From positions 1 to 29,486 of the IMG/VR virus record IMGVR_UViG_3300048032_000044: DNA of 29,486 nt; one strand, 5' to 3'. Below the pieces are notes generated by a model. It saw nothing but the letters and a program-made list of their open reading frames with translations, made no database searches and was not told where the DNA came from. Position numbers and translations under genes: made by a program. Positions 12,789 through 21,387 of the stretch are shown here, piece after piece (positions within the stretch are counted from its first letter, which is position 1; every line of letters starts with the position of its first letter). Source of the stretch: a virus.

Positions 12789-13923
12789 TAAGGTATATGG
12801 TCATCTAAAGAGATCAGACAAAAAAATCATAGTAGAGCAAGGTGGTACTCGTAGTGGTAAGACCTACAACATTCTGCTTTGGATCATATTCTACTATTGC
12901 GGTAAGAATATAGGTAAAACCATTACCATTACTAGAAAGACATTTCCTGCTGTAAGATCTTCTGTAATGAGGGACTTTATAGAGATCCTAAAAGGATCTA
13001 ATCTATACAAAGAGGAGAACCATAACAAGTCCAACCACGAGTATATGCTTAATGGTAATATGATTGAATTCATATCTATGGATCAGCCTCAGAAGATCAG
13101 AGGTAGAAAAAGGGATCTTGCTTTCTTAAATGAGGCTAACGAATTGACTTTTGAAGATTGGCAGCAAATCGTATTTCGTACTAATGGCAGAATCATACTT
13201 GACTATAACCCTTCAGATACCTTTCATTGGATTTACGATAGAGTAATACCAAGAGATGATGCTGACTTCTATCAAACAACATATAGGGACAATCCATTTC
13301 TTGACCAAACTATCATAGATGAGATTGAAAGGCTAAAGCAAACAGATGAGCATTATTGGAGAGTTTATGGATTAGGGGAAAGAGGTACTAATAGGGCACA
13401 GGTATTTCAATTTACAACCATTCAGCAGATTCCTGAAACTGCAAAGTTTCTATCGTTTGGTCTTGACTTTGGTTTTACAAATGATCCTAGTGCATTGGTT
13501 GGCTGCTATCAAGAGGGTGATAACCTTTATTTTAAAGAACTACTATACAGCACTAATCTTACCAATCAAGATCTATCTAGAGAGTTCAGTAAACTAGAGA
13601 TAGGAAGGTATGATGAGATCTTTGGCGATTCATCAGAGCCTAAGAGTATAGAAGAACTGCACAGAATGGGTTGGAATGTAAAGCCTACTCAGAAGGGCGC
13701 AGATTCTGTAAACGCAGGTATTGATATGCTTAAACGATACAAGATTCATATAATAGGATCCAACTTAATGAAAGAGATGGAGAACTATAAATGGCTTGAA
13801 GATAAAAATGGTAACTTGCTAAACAAGCCTGAAGATAAATACAACCACCTTATAGATGCATTAAGATATGGGGTATACAATAAACTAAGCAAACCGAATT
13901 ATGGTAGATACACAATCCGTTAG
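12769..13923 (+). CDS. terL: Terminase large subunit (ATPase and nuclease)
   Basis: A 384-residue protein of the PBSX/Terminase_3-like group. ATPase motifs: Walker A GGTRSGKT (25-32), ITITRKTFPA, Walker B RDLAFLNEANEL, and LDYNPSDTFHW. Nuclease motifs: FGLDFGFTNDP (about 230), FGDSSEPKS (about 285) and HLIDALRYG (about 360), each bearing the metal-binding Asp expected of the RNase H-like nuclease. It drives DNA into proheads at the portal and cuts it. Complete and of usual length for the compact members. The C-terminal codons overlap the tail chaperone gene by 23 bases. Confidence 0.92.
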   Translation: MSKIQVNKVYGHLKRSDKKIIVEQGGTRSGKTYNILLWIIFYYCGKNIGKTITITRKTFPAVRSSVMRDFIEILKGSNLYKEENHNKSNHEYMLNGNMIEFISMDQPQKIRGRKRDLAFLNEANELTFEDWQQIVFRTNGRIILDYNPSDTFHWIYDRVIPRDDADFYQTTYRDNPFLDQTIIDEIERLKQTDEHYWRVYGLGERGTNRAQVFQFTTIQQIPETAKFLSFGLDFGFTNDPSALVGCYQEGDNLYFKELLYSTNLTNQDLSREFSKLEIGRYDEIFGDSSEPKSIEELHRMGWNVKPTQKGADSVNAGIDMLKRYKIHIIGSNLMKEMENYKWLEDKNGNLLNKPEDKYNHLIDALRYGVYNKLSKPNYGRYTIR

Positions 13924-14551
13924 CATAGAGATTCCTGAGAATCTATCAGATGTAAAACTAAGTACATACAAAAGGTTTATTCTATTAGCCAATGAAGAGA
14001 ATGGCGATGAGATGGCTTTGTTTCAGTTCTGTGGTTTAACCCCTGCACAGCAGGAGGGTATGAAGAAAAAAGATCTTGATGAAATTAGAAATCAGATAGG
14101 TAATGTATTAGCTGAGAAACCTAACCTAGTAAAGTCATTTACATTTAAGGGTAAGGAGTATGGCTTTCATCCTAAGATAGAAGATATATCAATGGGGGAA
14201 TATGTAGACCTAGATACATACCTAAAAGACCCATACAAGAACGCTGAGAAGGTTTTAGGTATATTATATAGACCTATTACCAAGAAGATATTTGGAAGGC
14301 ATAGCATAGAGAATTATGATCCTGATATACATGATGGCTTAGGCTTTCAAGATCTATCTGCTGACATCTTTCTAGGTTGTCTGCTTTTTTTTTATCGTAT
14401 CGCAACCAACTTACAGATAACTTTCCTACAATCTTTGGAGAAGGAGGGGAAGAGGGATATGATGCTCAATCTAACTTCTCAAGAAAGTGGGGATGGTATG
14501 GAGCAGTACATCAAATTGCTAAAGGAGATCTCCTACAATTTGAAAAGATAA
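13901..14551 (+). CDS. Tail assembly chaperone, short form (gpG-like)
   Basis: A 216-residue protein beginning VSIEIPENLSDVKLSTYKRF, with a central helical section and an ending SGDGMEQYIKLLKEISYNLK that looks like genuine protein. A run of nine T (14385-14393) lies in its codons 162-165 and allows a -1 shift into the reading frame ending at 14646. Paired short and long products are the conserved arrangement of tail assembly chaperones (lambda G and GT), which coat the tape measure before the tube forms. In most siphophages the gene lies just before the tape measure; here it follows terL directly. Confidence 0.65.
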   Translation: MVDTQSVSIEIPENLSDVKLSTYKRFILLANEENGDEMALFQFCGLTPAQQEGMKKKDLDEIRNQIGNVLAEKPNLVKSFTFKGKEYGFHPKIEDISMGEYVDLDTYLKDPYKNAEKVLGILYRPITKKIFGRHSIENYDPDIHDGLGFQDLSADIFLGCLLFFYRIATNLQITFLQSLEKEGKRDMMLNLTSQESGDGMEQYIKLLKEISYNLKR

Positions 14552-14646
14552 CCGAACTACCACTTCGTACCTGTCTTACATTCTTAGAGTATGAGATTGA
14601 CAAGGCTGAGGTAGAGAAATCTATAATGAAAAAAAATTCGCAATAA
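13901..14646 (+). CDS. Tail assembly chaperone, long form by -1 frameshift (gpGT-like)
   Basis: Slippage on T-TTT-TTT (14386-14392) joins residues 1-164 of the short form to 84 residues read one base back, starting LSYRNQLTDN, for about 248 aa. The extension contains NFSRKWGWYGAVHQIAKGD, LLQFEKITELPLRTCLTFLE and a charged tail. That looks like real folded protein, and no good start codon exists for it as a separate gene; only TTG/CTG codons lie ahead of the T run. Expression through a -1 shift is therefore the natural reading. The level of shifting cannot be told from sequence. Confidence 0.7.
14386..14392 (+). promoter_or_regulatory. -1 ribosomal frameshift slippery heptamer
   Basis: In the frame of the short chaperone the codons read CTG-CTT-TTT-TTT-TAT, so the heptamer is T TTT TTT in the X XXY YYZ form. 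Both tRNAs can re-pair after slipping one base. Downstream purine-rich sequence (14431-14460) could form structure, but no clear stem was worked out. Confidence 0.7.
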
Positions 14647-14652
14647 CCTCTG

Positions 14653-14701
14653 TTATTAAAAAATAGTGTTTATATTAGCACTATAATTAACAAAGAGAGA
14701 T
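14653..14701 (+). promoter_or_regulatory. Promoter-like element (copy B)
   Basis: Positions 14653-14676 repeat 8611-8634 with one difference. The box TATATTAG (14671-14678) partly fits TAnnTTTG, and a leader ending AACAAAGAGAGAT runs into ATG 14702. It starts the small accessory unit between tail genes. Confidence 0.6.
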
Positions 14702-14965
14702 ATGGCAAATTTTAACAAGTACGATTATTTAGAAGATTTAAAAGACACTATTGAGCAGAGTGATTCTGGAGATGTTTGGGATCTAATCCACCAAGAGATT
14801 GACAGAGAATGTATCTACTACGCAGACTGCTTTGAGATCGTAAGAGCATTACACATTACTGATTGGAAGGATAACGAGTTCGGAGAGATTACGAGCATAA
14901 CGCAACTTGCGTATGTTTCTTTGTATGAGTTCGTTTCTGAGAACCTAGAAATACCTGCAGAATGA
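14702..14965 (+). CDS. Accessory protein of unknown function (87 aa)
   Basis: An acidic, helical 87-residue protein with VWDLIHQEIDRECIYYADCF, ALHITDW and SITQLAYVSLYEFV. Proteins of this pattern occur as hypothetical accessory genes in many phages; no activity is known to me. It is the first gene after promoter-like copy B and is coupled to the next gene by an ATGA overlap. Placement in its own unit within the tail region suggests a function in the infected cell rather than in the virion. Confidence 0.6.
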   Translation: MANFNKYDYLEDLKDTIEQSDSGDVWDLIHQEIDRECIYYADCFEIVRALHITDWKDNEFGEITSITQLAYVSLYEFVSENLEIPAE

Positions 14966-15168
14966 ATTTGTACGAAAAATTAAGCCCAGAAGCGATTAAG
15001 GTATTGGATCAGGAAATGATCCTCTACCCAATCTCAACAACTACATTAATCAATGCATTACAAAAGAACAGATACTGCTTAGATCTTACTCTGAATGAAT
15101 CTTCAAGAGTAGCATCGGTATTCGGCTTTGAATGTACATTGACTAACATTATAAACTTCTTTGAGTAA
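14962..15168 (+). CDS. Accessory protein of unknown function (68 aa)
   Basis: A 68-residue protein (LYEKLSPEAIKVLDQEMI, YPISTTTLINALQKNRYCLD) predicted to be mainly helical, coupled to the genes on both sides by start-stop overlaps. No family recognised. Part of the promoter-to-terminator unit 14653-15365. Confidence 0.55.
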   Translation: MNLYEKLSPEAIKVLDQEMILYPISTTTLINALQKNRYCLDLTLNESSRVASVFGFECTLTNIINFFE

Positions 15169-15308
15169 TGGGATATCTAGACTGGGAATTAGAAAGCCAT
15201 CAGTATTACCAAGACACTACCTGTGGCGTTTGTGGAGAGTGTACAGATCCTGATTACTTTGATTGTAGATGTGAAGAAGAAGAAGATGAGATACATTTAG
15301 GTATCTAG
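15168..15308 (+). CDS. Small cysteine-rich acidic protein (46 aa)
   Basis: Starts at TAATG overlapping the preceding stop. It carries TCGVCGECTDPDYFDCRCEE: five Cys in 17 residues, suitable for one zinc site, followed by an acidic stretch. It is the last gene of the accessory unit and lies 25 bases before a terminator stem. Function unknown. Confidence 0.5.
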   Translation: MGYLDWELESHQYYQDTTCGVCGECTDPDYFDCRCEEEEDEIHLGI

Positions 15309-15333
15309 TGGTGGTTCGCTAGATGGTTTGGTT

Positions 15334-15365
15334 GAGGAGGTCTGTGGTGGATCTCCTCTTTTTTT
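15334..15365 (+). terminator. Intrinsic terminator closing the accessory unit
   Basis: GAGGAGGTC (15334-15342) pairs with GATCTCCTC (15350-15358), with one G-T wobble, followed by seven T (15359-15365). Confidence 0.8.
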
Positions 15366-15367
15366 AT

Positions 15368-15393
15368 CCCTATTTTAGCGAATAGGGTTTTTT
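15368..15393 (+). terminator. Second hairpin plus T-run just before a start codon
   Basis: CCCTATT (15368-15374) pairs perfectly with AATAGGG (15381-15387) over a six-base loop, followed by six T (15388-15393). It ends six bases before the ATG at 15400, so it may act as a backup terminator or fold in the leader of the next gene. Confidence 0.6.
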
Positions 15394-15399
15394 AATTGT

Positions 15400-15855
15400 A
15401 TGAAGAAAGGATATTACCAAATAACAGAGGCACTTGAGAGTGCAGCATCAGCAAACGACCAAATAAACCAAGTAACTTGGGGGGACATATTTGATCTTGA
15501 CTTTAGGAAAATGGATATGTTTCCTATTGCTCATATAATGACAGGTACAGCGACACTAAGTGAGCGTACTATTACATATGAGTTTGATTTGTTAGCGATG
15601 GACATAGTGGATTACAGCAAAGATCCTAAAGACTTATACGAGGGTAATATGACCAAACAAGATATTTACCACAGAACCCTTGCAGCAATCTCTGAGATCT
15701 TAGCAACTTTTAGAAGAGGTACTGAGTATGATGCGTATTTTAGATTGATTAATGATCCTATTGCAGAGCCGTTTGACGAGGATATGGAGGCTAATATCTG
15801 TGGTTGGAAAGCTACACTACAAATAGAAGCAATAAACCCTAATAACATCTGCTAG
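15400..15855 (+). CDS. Probable tail terminator / tail-completion protein
   Basis: A 151-residue protein: ITEALESAASANDQINQVTW, then GDIFDLDFRKMDMFPIAHIM, TYEFDLLAMDIVDYS, and a C-terminal half ending GWKATLQIEAINPNN. This resembles the structural family found next to the gp10-like protein in Bacteroidota siphophages, where a tail terminator or completion protein is expected. It begins the second tail block, right behind two hairpins. Assignment rests on order and general pattern, not on a diagnostic motif. Confidence 0.5.
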   Translation: MKKGYYQITEALESAASANDQINQVTWGDIFDLDFRKMDMFPIAHIMTGTATLSERTITYEFDLLAMDIVDYSKDPKDLYEGNMTKQDIYHRTLAAISEILATFRRGTEYDAYFRLINDPIAEPFDEDMEANICGWKATLQIEAINPNNIC

Positions 15856-16353
15856 ATGAAGGGAGAGAATACACAAGCCGCATTAAATAAGTTTGGTAAA
15901 TACTTAGTTAAAGAATCTAGAAAGAACCTAACAAGGTTAAAGAAAAGAAACTCTAACGGCTTATATGATTCCCTTAATTACGATATAAAGGCAATGCCTA
16001 ACTCTTTTGAGTTTGACTTCTTAATGAAGGAATATGGTGAGTGGGTAGATAAAGGGCGAAAGCCAGGCAAGAACCCACCTTTCTCAGCAATTAGAAAATG
16101 GGTAGAGCAGCGTAGGATTCAATTTAGAAGTAATAAAGGCAAGTTTGTAACATACGATTCAACAGCTTGGGCGATAACCAAGAGTATTGGTAAAAAAGGA
16201 ATTAAGCCTACAAACTTTTACAGCAGACCATTTAAGCTAGGTTATGCTAAATTGCCTAATGAAATCGTAGAGGCTTACGCTCTAGATGTAGAAGAATTTT
16301 TGGAGTTTACAATAGATAAATTAAACGAACAATACAAAGATGGCAGTAATTAG
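15856..16353 (+). CDS. HK97 gp10-like tail-completion/neck protein
   Basis: A 165-residue protein abutting the preceding gene. Basic N-terminal helix (KYLVKESRKNLTRLKKR), strands around YDIKAMPNSFEFDF, then YGEWVDKGRKPGKNPPFSAI and ITKSIGKKGIKPTNFYSRPF. The pattern of a Y.xxVxxGxxP core, a P-rich turn and a GIxPxxFY end is common to gp10-like neck and minor tail proteins that join head and tail. Reaction none; structural role inferred. Confidence 0.6.
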   Translation: MKGENTQAALNKFGKYLVKESRKNLTRLKKRNSNGLYDSLNYDIKAMPNSFEFDFLMKEYGEWVDKGRKPGKNPPFSAIRKWVEQRRIQFRSNKGKFVTYDSTAWAITKSIGKKGIKPTNFYSRPFKLGYAKLPNEIVEAYALDVEEFLEFTIDKLNEQYKDGSN

Positions 16354-17650
16354 TCCTAGTGGTTTAGTAGCAGCAAGATCACCTTTGTTCTTTACTTGGG
16401 ATGGCTCAAATAGAGACAGACTTGATGGTATGGAATTAAAGATCTATGCATGGAGTGGTGAAAAGACCGCAAAACCTGCAACACCTGTATATACAATAAA
16501 CAGAACAACAGGCTTTGTAGATTTCTATCCTACTGCTGATATAGCACCTTTGCTAGAGAATGAATTTATCAATCGTATTAGCAAACTGCATACAGATACA
16601 ATTACTTTTAACTCTCCTGATTCGCAGTTATTTGTCCAGATAGATTATACCTTAGATTGGTTTAATACAGAATCTTCTCCATTAGGAGCAGGAACTGACA
16701 CAGGATCATCAGAAGTGTTTATCGTAACCTATGGTTATGGTAAGTTCGTAGAGGGAGCAAATCACAAGATACAAGGTCCATTCTTACAAGAGAAATCAAG
16801 ATATGCTTACGAGAAGGATGCGTTTATGTTACCTATCTATCTAGGTCTACAAGGAGAGGGCTTGGATATTATCTATGGTTATCGTGATCGTGTGGTAGCT
16901 GATGGAGGGGTTGTAGAAGCGTTATCGTGTGCAAACATAGGTTTAGCTACCATTAAGATATTAAACGATGATGGCACTAGCTATCAGTACGCAGTAACAG
17001 AAGGTAATGTCTACGAAACAAAAGCAGAAGAAAGAGTATTACTTTTCCCTTCAGGAATTGCTAACCTTTCAAATTGGAAAGCAAATAATGGTCTTTCAGG
17101 AACCGCTCCTTATAACACAGATTATTATGATGTTCAGTTATTGGATGGATCTAATAACATAATTGATTCTGTAAGAATCTACAATGAGTGTGAGCCTAAA
17201 TACGATCCTATTTCTCTATACTTTGTAAATAGGTATGGTACTTGGGATTATGTAACATTCTTAAAGAGATCGGATGTTGATTTATCTAGTAGCAAGGAAA
17301 CATACAGATCCACAATAGGTAATGCTTCAGCATCAGGCTACACTTGGGGTAATCAAGCAAGAGGTCTAAGATCTTACAACCACGAGGTTACTCATAGAAT
17401 GACTTTAAATACAGGCTTTGTTTCTGAAGATTATAGTGAAGTGATGGAGCAACTTCTAATGAGCGAGTATGTATTAATGGTATATGATCGTACAACTACA
17501 AGATCAGGAACTGAATACGACATATCTCAATCTCAGAGAGCAGTAAACATACAGACAGAATCATTAAGACTTCAGAAGCATATCAATGACAAGACTATTA
17601 ATTACACGATAGATATTGAGATGGCTAACCCTGAGAATGCAATGTTATGA
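16340..17650 (+). CDS. Tail structural protein (conserved Bacteroidota phage type)
   Basis: A 436-residue beta-rich protein that overlaps its predecessor by 14 bases and the next gene by 4. It starts SPSGLVAARSPLFFTWDG, contains GFVDFYPTADIAPLLE, and has a distinctive CEPKYDPISLYFVNRYGTWD followed by YVTFLKRSD and a C-terminal DISQSQRAVNIQTESLRLQK region. The CxY.PxxxxFxNRYG.WD motif recurs, as I recall, in tail proteins of flavobacterial phages. Likely a distal tail or baseplate component, since it precedes another tail protein and the tape measure. Confidence 0.55.
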   Translation: MAVISPSGLVAARSPLFFTWDGSNRDRLDGMELKIYAWSGEKTAKPATPVYTINRTTGFVDFYPTADIAPLLENEFINRISKLHTDTITFNSPDSQLFVQIDYTLDWFNTESSPLGAGTDTGSSEVFIVTYGYGKFVEGANHKIQGPFLQEKSRYAYEKDAFMLPIYLGLQGEGLDIIYGYRDRVVADGGVVEALSCANIGLATIKILNDDGTSYQYAVTEGNVYETKAEERVLLFPSGIANLSNWKANNGLSGTAPYNTDYYDVQLLDGSNNIIDSVRIYNECEPKYDPISLYFVNRYGTWDYVTFLKRSDVDLSSSKETYRSTIGNASASGYTWGNQARGLRSYNHEVTHRMTLNTGFVSEDYSEVMEQLLMSEYVLMVYDRTTTRSGTEYDISQSQRAVNIQTESLRLQKHINDKTINYTIDIEMANPENAML

Positions 17651-19638
17651 TAGAGATCTACATTGGATCAAGCAAGTTAGATACATTTAAAGATGAGGAT
17701 GTAAATATTAACCTAAGCGTTCAGAATGTAAGGGATATTAGCAAACTATTTACAGACTACACACAGAACTTTCAGGTACCTGCTTCTAAGACCAATAACG
17801 CAGTATTTAAGCATTACTACAATGCGGATATATCAGGAGGCTTTCAAGCTTCGTTAAGGCAAGATGCTACAATATTTGTAAACAAAGAAGTATTTAGAGA
17901 GGGTAGTATTCAGTTGATTTCTGTTGAAATGAATAATAACAAGGCATCTGCCTATGAAATAGTATTCTTTAGTGCAGGGGTAAACCTAAAAGACTTATTT
18001 GGCGAAGATGAATTAACAGATCTTGATTTATCAGCATATGATCACAATTACGAAGGCGGAATAATAAGAGGGGCAATGGAGGGAACTACTCCTCTTTATT
18101 CTGGGAATGTTATATACCCTCTTATATCTCCTGTTGGAGATTGGCATTATAACTCTTCACCAAGTGATCACATAGCACATAACATAGCATATCATACTAC
18201 TAATGATGATCATGGTGTAAGCTACTATGAATTAAAACCTGCGTTAAAGATCTCCAAGATCGTAGATGCTATTGAAGCAAAATATGGTATAACCTTTACA
18301 TCCACCTTCTTTACAGATAGCAAATTTACAGACCTATTTATGTGGTGCCACCGCAGAGAGGGGTATATGTTTAAAGATCAAGCAAATGGATTTACAGCTC
18401 AAAAGATAAACTTTACCTCAGCCACAGGCTTGTTTGATGCTACCACAGATCTGTATACTAATGGGCCTTTGACAACAAGTTTAATCTGGAAATACACTAT
18501 TGCATCTACTAATGACTACCAAGTGCATTGGTATGTAAATGGAGTATATGTGATGAGCAGACAACATTCAGGAAATGTTACTAATCAGGAGGTATATTTA
18601 AATGCTTGGCTTAAAGGTGGTGATCAGGTTCAGATGAGGTTCTCACCGCCAATAGATTGGGGAGGAGAGACAATAACAATTACATCTAGTAATATATCAG
18701 GTAGACCTTCAGAATTAGCCACAGATCTATTTACCGCTACTACTAGCACATCGCAGTCGTTTAATACTGATGTAATAATGAGCGATCAAATGCCTGAGCA
18801 GAAGATTTATGACTTTATTTTAGGTTTGGTAAAAATGTTTAATCTAGTAATTGAGCCAACAAGCAGAACCAAGTTTAATATTGAGCCTTTAGATGATTGG
18901 TATGCGTTAGGATCTAGTTATGATATTACAGAGCATGTAGACATAAGCACACAGAAGATAACAAGACCTGAGTTACATAGAAGAATATCATTTAACTACC
19001 AAGAATCTGACACATACCCTATGAGATCGTATAGGGAAACAAATGGCGGTCAATCATACGGAGACCTTAGAGCAGATTTTCTATTTGATGGTTCTGACTT
19101 GTCTACGGAATCTACATTTGAAATAATGAGATATCAGAAACTAGATGACTTAAATAATGGCGTTACCAATTTCTTGGTAGGTAAGAGCATTGACAAGGAA
19201 GTAGATCCATATATAGGACAGCCTGTTATCTTCTATTCACCTGCTACATTAAACATCTCTGCCTATCCAATAGGCTTCTTAGATGAAACAGGATTAACAA
19301 CCACAGCATCTAACCAAGTATACCTATGTGCTAATATAAATAACAGAGTTGCAGCAAGTGTAACACAAATGCTAACCTATGGACTTGAAGTTGATCCTCT
19401 TCACGAACAAAGTTTCGTACAGACCTTATACAATCAATTCTGGGAAGATTATATCACAGATTTGTACTCAACTAGCCGTAGGGTCTACTCAATAAAAGCT
19501 GTAATACCTTTTAAGATAGCAGCAACATTAAGAATGAATGACAAGCTAGATATAGCAGGTAGGAGATATGTAATTAATCAGATTCAAATAAACCTTAGAA
19601 CAGAAGAGGCTACTTTGGAACTTCTAAACGATGTGTGA
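17647..19638 (+). CDS. Large tail/baseplate protein (663 aa)
   Basis: Begins at an ATGA overlap. The N-terminus reads IYIGSSKLDTFKDEDVNINL, DISKLFTDYTQNFQVPASKT and GSIQLISVEMNN, a start widely seen in Bacteroidota phage tail proteins. The middle has a beta-sandwich-like insert (about residues 250-350, LIWKYTIASTNDYQVHWYV) and the last third contains YDFILGLVKMFNLVIEPTSR and KLDIAGRRYVINQIQINL, reminiscent of hub-like proteins. Most likely a baseplate hub or tail-associated adhesin scaffold. No enzymatic motif was seen. Confidence 0.55.
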   Translation: MIEIYIGSSKLDTFKDEDVNINLSVQNVRDISKLFTDYTQNFQVPASKTNNAVFKHYYNADISGGFQASLRQDATIFVNKEVFREGSIQLISVEMNNNKASAYEIVFFSAGVNLKDLFGEDELTDLDLSAYDHNYEGGIIRGAMEGTTPLYSGNVIYPLISPVGDWHYNSSPSDHIAHNIAYHTTNDDHGVSYYELKPALKISKIVDAIEAKYGITFTSTFFTDSKFTDLFMWCHRREGYMFKDQANGFTAQKINFTSATGLFDATTDLYTNGPLTTSLIWKYTIASTNDYQVHWYVNGVYVMSRQHSGNVTNQEVYLNAWLKGGDQVQMRFSPPIDWGGETITITSSNISGRPSELATDLFTATTSTSQSFNTDVIMSDQMPEQKIYDFILGLVKMFNLVIEPTSRTKFNIEPLDDWYALGSSYDITEHVDISTQKITRPELHRRISFNYQESDTYPMRSYRETNGGQSYGDLRADFLFDGSDLSTESTFEIMRYQKLDDLNNGVTNFLVGKSIDKEVDPYIGQPVIFYSPATLNISAYPIGFLDETGLTTTASNQVYLCANINNRVAASVTQMLTYGLEVDPLHEQSFVQTLYNQFWEDYITDLYSTSRRVYSIKAVIPFKIAATLRMNDKLDIAGRRYVINQIQINLRTEEATLELLNDV

Positions 19639-19781
19639 TGGACTTGGGTTTTATAATTGAGCAACTTCAGAAACAGAAGGCTACCGATCAGGATCTGATG
19701 ATAGCTAAAGGGGAATGGAAGATCATTACTAAATGGAGTGAAGCAAAAGAACAGATTAGATGTCAGTTAAGAAAGAAATAG
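19638..19781 (+). CDS. 47-residue ORF before the tape measure
   Basis: ATG overlaps the preceding TGA, and the end overlaps the tape measure start by 22 bases. The product is charged and helical (GFIIEQLQKQKATDQDLMIA, KWSEAKEQIRCQLRKK). Coupling on both sides supports translation; it could help tape-measure assembly but nothing proves it. Confidence 0.45.
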   Translation: MDLGFIIEQLQKQKATDQDLMIAKGEWKIITKWSEAKEQIRCQLRKK

Positions 19782-21385
19782 AAATAAATGTAAATACTAC
19801 TAATGCCGAGAAGAATGTAGACAATCTTGAGGGTGGTCTTACAGGCGTTAGTGCTCAAGCTGATAAACTTACAGGAGGTTTAGTATCGGGCTTTAGGAGT
19901 GGAGTTGCAGGTATCAAGAAAGGTATTACTGCAATGAAGTCCCTGAGGGTTGCGGTAGCCGCCACAGGTATAGGTCTTTTATTAATTGCTATTACAGCCC
20001 TTACATCTTACTTTACCAAAACCCAAAGAGGTGCTGATAAACTTAGTCAAGCCCTAAAGGGTATAGGTGCAGTTGTAGATGTTCTTGTAGATCGTATATC
20101 AACATTTGGAGAAGGTTTATTTAAGATCTTATCAGGAGACTTCTCAGAAGGTGTAGACATACTGAAAGGAACATTATCGGGATTAGGAGAGGAGATTAGA
20201 AACGAGGCGAAAGCAGCAATAGATCTTGAAAAAGCACAACAAGCATTAGAGGACAGACAGATCTCATTAATTAAAGTTAATGCTCAACGAAGAGCATCTA
20301 TTGAAAAGTTAAGGTTAGCAGCAGAAGACACTACCAAGACTGACAAAGAAAGAGCGGATGCATTAAGATCAGCAGCCAAGTTACAAAATGAGATTGCTGA
20401 TGATGAAATATCTATCGCTAAGGAAAGAGCGAGAATTGTAAGAGAGAGAGTTGCATTAGGAGAATCTAGCAGAGATGATCTTCAAGAACAAGCAGAGGCT
20501 GAGGCTAGAGTAATTGAATTGGAAGCTGAAAGAGATAGAAGATTAAAATCCTTACAGACTAGGTTAAATGCTTTTACTAAGGGTACAGAAGAGAATACAG
20601 ATGCAACAGATGCTAATGCTGAGGCTCTAAAGAAGCTAAATGAAGAGATCGCAAAGCGTGATGAGAGATTATTACAGGAATCTGCTCAGTTACAGGAGAA
20701 GTTAGCGAGTGAATACGATGCTATTTTACAAGCACAGAATGATGCTCAGACAAATGAAATAAACGCAGTAGAGGACAAGTACAATAGACTTTTAGAGAAT
20801 GCAGAGCAGTTTGGCTTTGATGAGATTGAATTAGAGAGGCTAAAGAATGAAGAGTTGTCTAAGGTTAATAAGAAGTATAGGGATGAACAACATAAGGCAG
20901 ATCAGACTGCTGCTGATAATAAGAAAGCAGTAAATGAAGCTACTTTAGGTGCGATAGCAGGAACCTTAGGTTCACTAAGTCAATTAGCAGGTAGAGAGGC
21001 AGCGAGTGGTAAAGCACTTAGTGCAGCACAGGCAATTATTAATACTTACGCAGGGGCCACTAAAGCACTTGCTCAAGGTGGTATAGCAGGTCCAATTGCG
21101 GCAGCAGGTGTAATCGCTAGTGGTATTGCAAGTGTAAGACAAATTTATGCTACTCAGCTTCCTGCAACAGCAGGTGGTGGTGGAGTAGGATCAACACCTA
21201 GACCACAGATCTCAGCACCTAGCATAAGCCCTAGATTGTCATTAGATACACAAGCATCTGATCTTGGTAACCAAATATCTAAATCATTAGCGGCATCACC
21301 TGTAAAGGCTTATGTTGTAAGTCAAGAGGTACAGACTGCTGAGAAGATGGACAGAAAAATTAGAGAAACAGCAACAATAGGATAA
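19760..21385 (+). CDS. Tape measure protein
   Basis: A 541-residue protein with the usual tape measure layout: a charged N-terminus, a hydrophobic stretch (about residues 62-85, LRVAVAATGIGLLLIAITAL), a very long coiled-coil region rich in Ala, Glu, Lys and Arg (about 150-400), a Gly/Ala-rich hydrophobic segment (QAIINTYAGATKALAQGG, then IAGPIAAAGVIASGIASVRQ) and a low-complexity end. At about 1.5 angstroms per residue it would set a tail near 80 nm, short for a siphovirus. Unusually, the frameshifted chaperones are 5 kb upstream rather than next to it. Confidence 0.8.
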   Translation: MSVKKEIEINVNTTNAEKNVDNLEGGLTGVSAQADKLTGGLVSGFRSGVAGIKKGITAMKSLRVAVAATGIGLLLIAITALTSYFTKTQRGADKLSQALKGIGAVVDVLVDRISTFGEGLFKILSGDFSEGVDILKGTLSGLGEEIRNEAKAAIDLEKAQQALEDRQISLIKVNAQRRASIEKLRLAAEDTTKTDKERADALRSAAKLQNEIADDEISIAKERARIVRERVALGESSRDDLQEQAEAEARVIELEAERDRRLKSLQTRLNAFTKGTEENTDATDANAEALKKLNEEIAKRDERLLQESAQLQEKLASEYDAILQAQNDAQTNEINAVEDKYNRLLENAEQFGFDEIELERLKNEELSKVNKKYRDEQHKADQTAADNKKAVNEATLGAIAGTLGSLSQLAGREAASGKALSAAQAIINTYAGATKALAQGGIAGPIAAAGVIASGIASVRQIYATQLPATAGGGGVGSTPRPQISAPSISPRLSLDTQASDLGNQISKSLAASPVKAYVVSQEVQTAEKMDRKIRETATIG

Positions 21386-21387
21386 AT

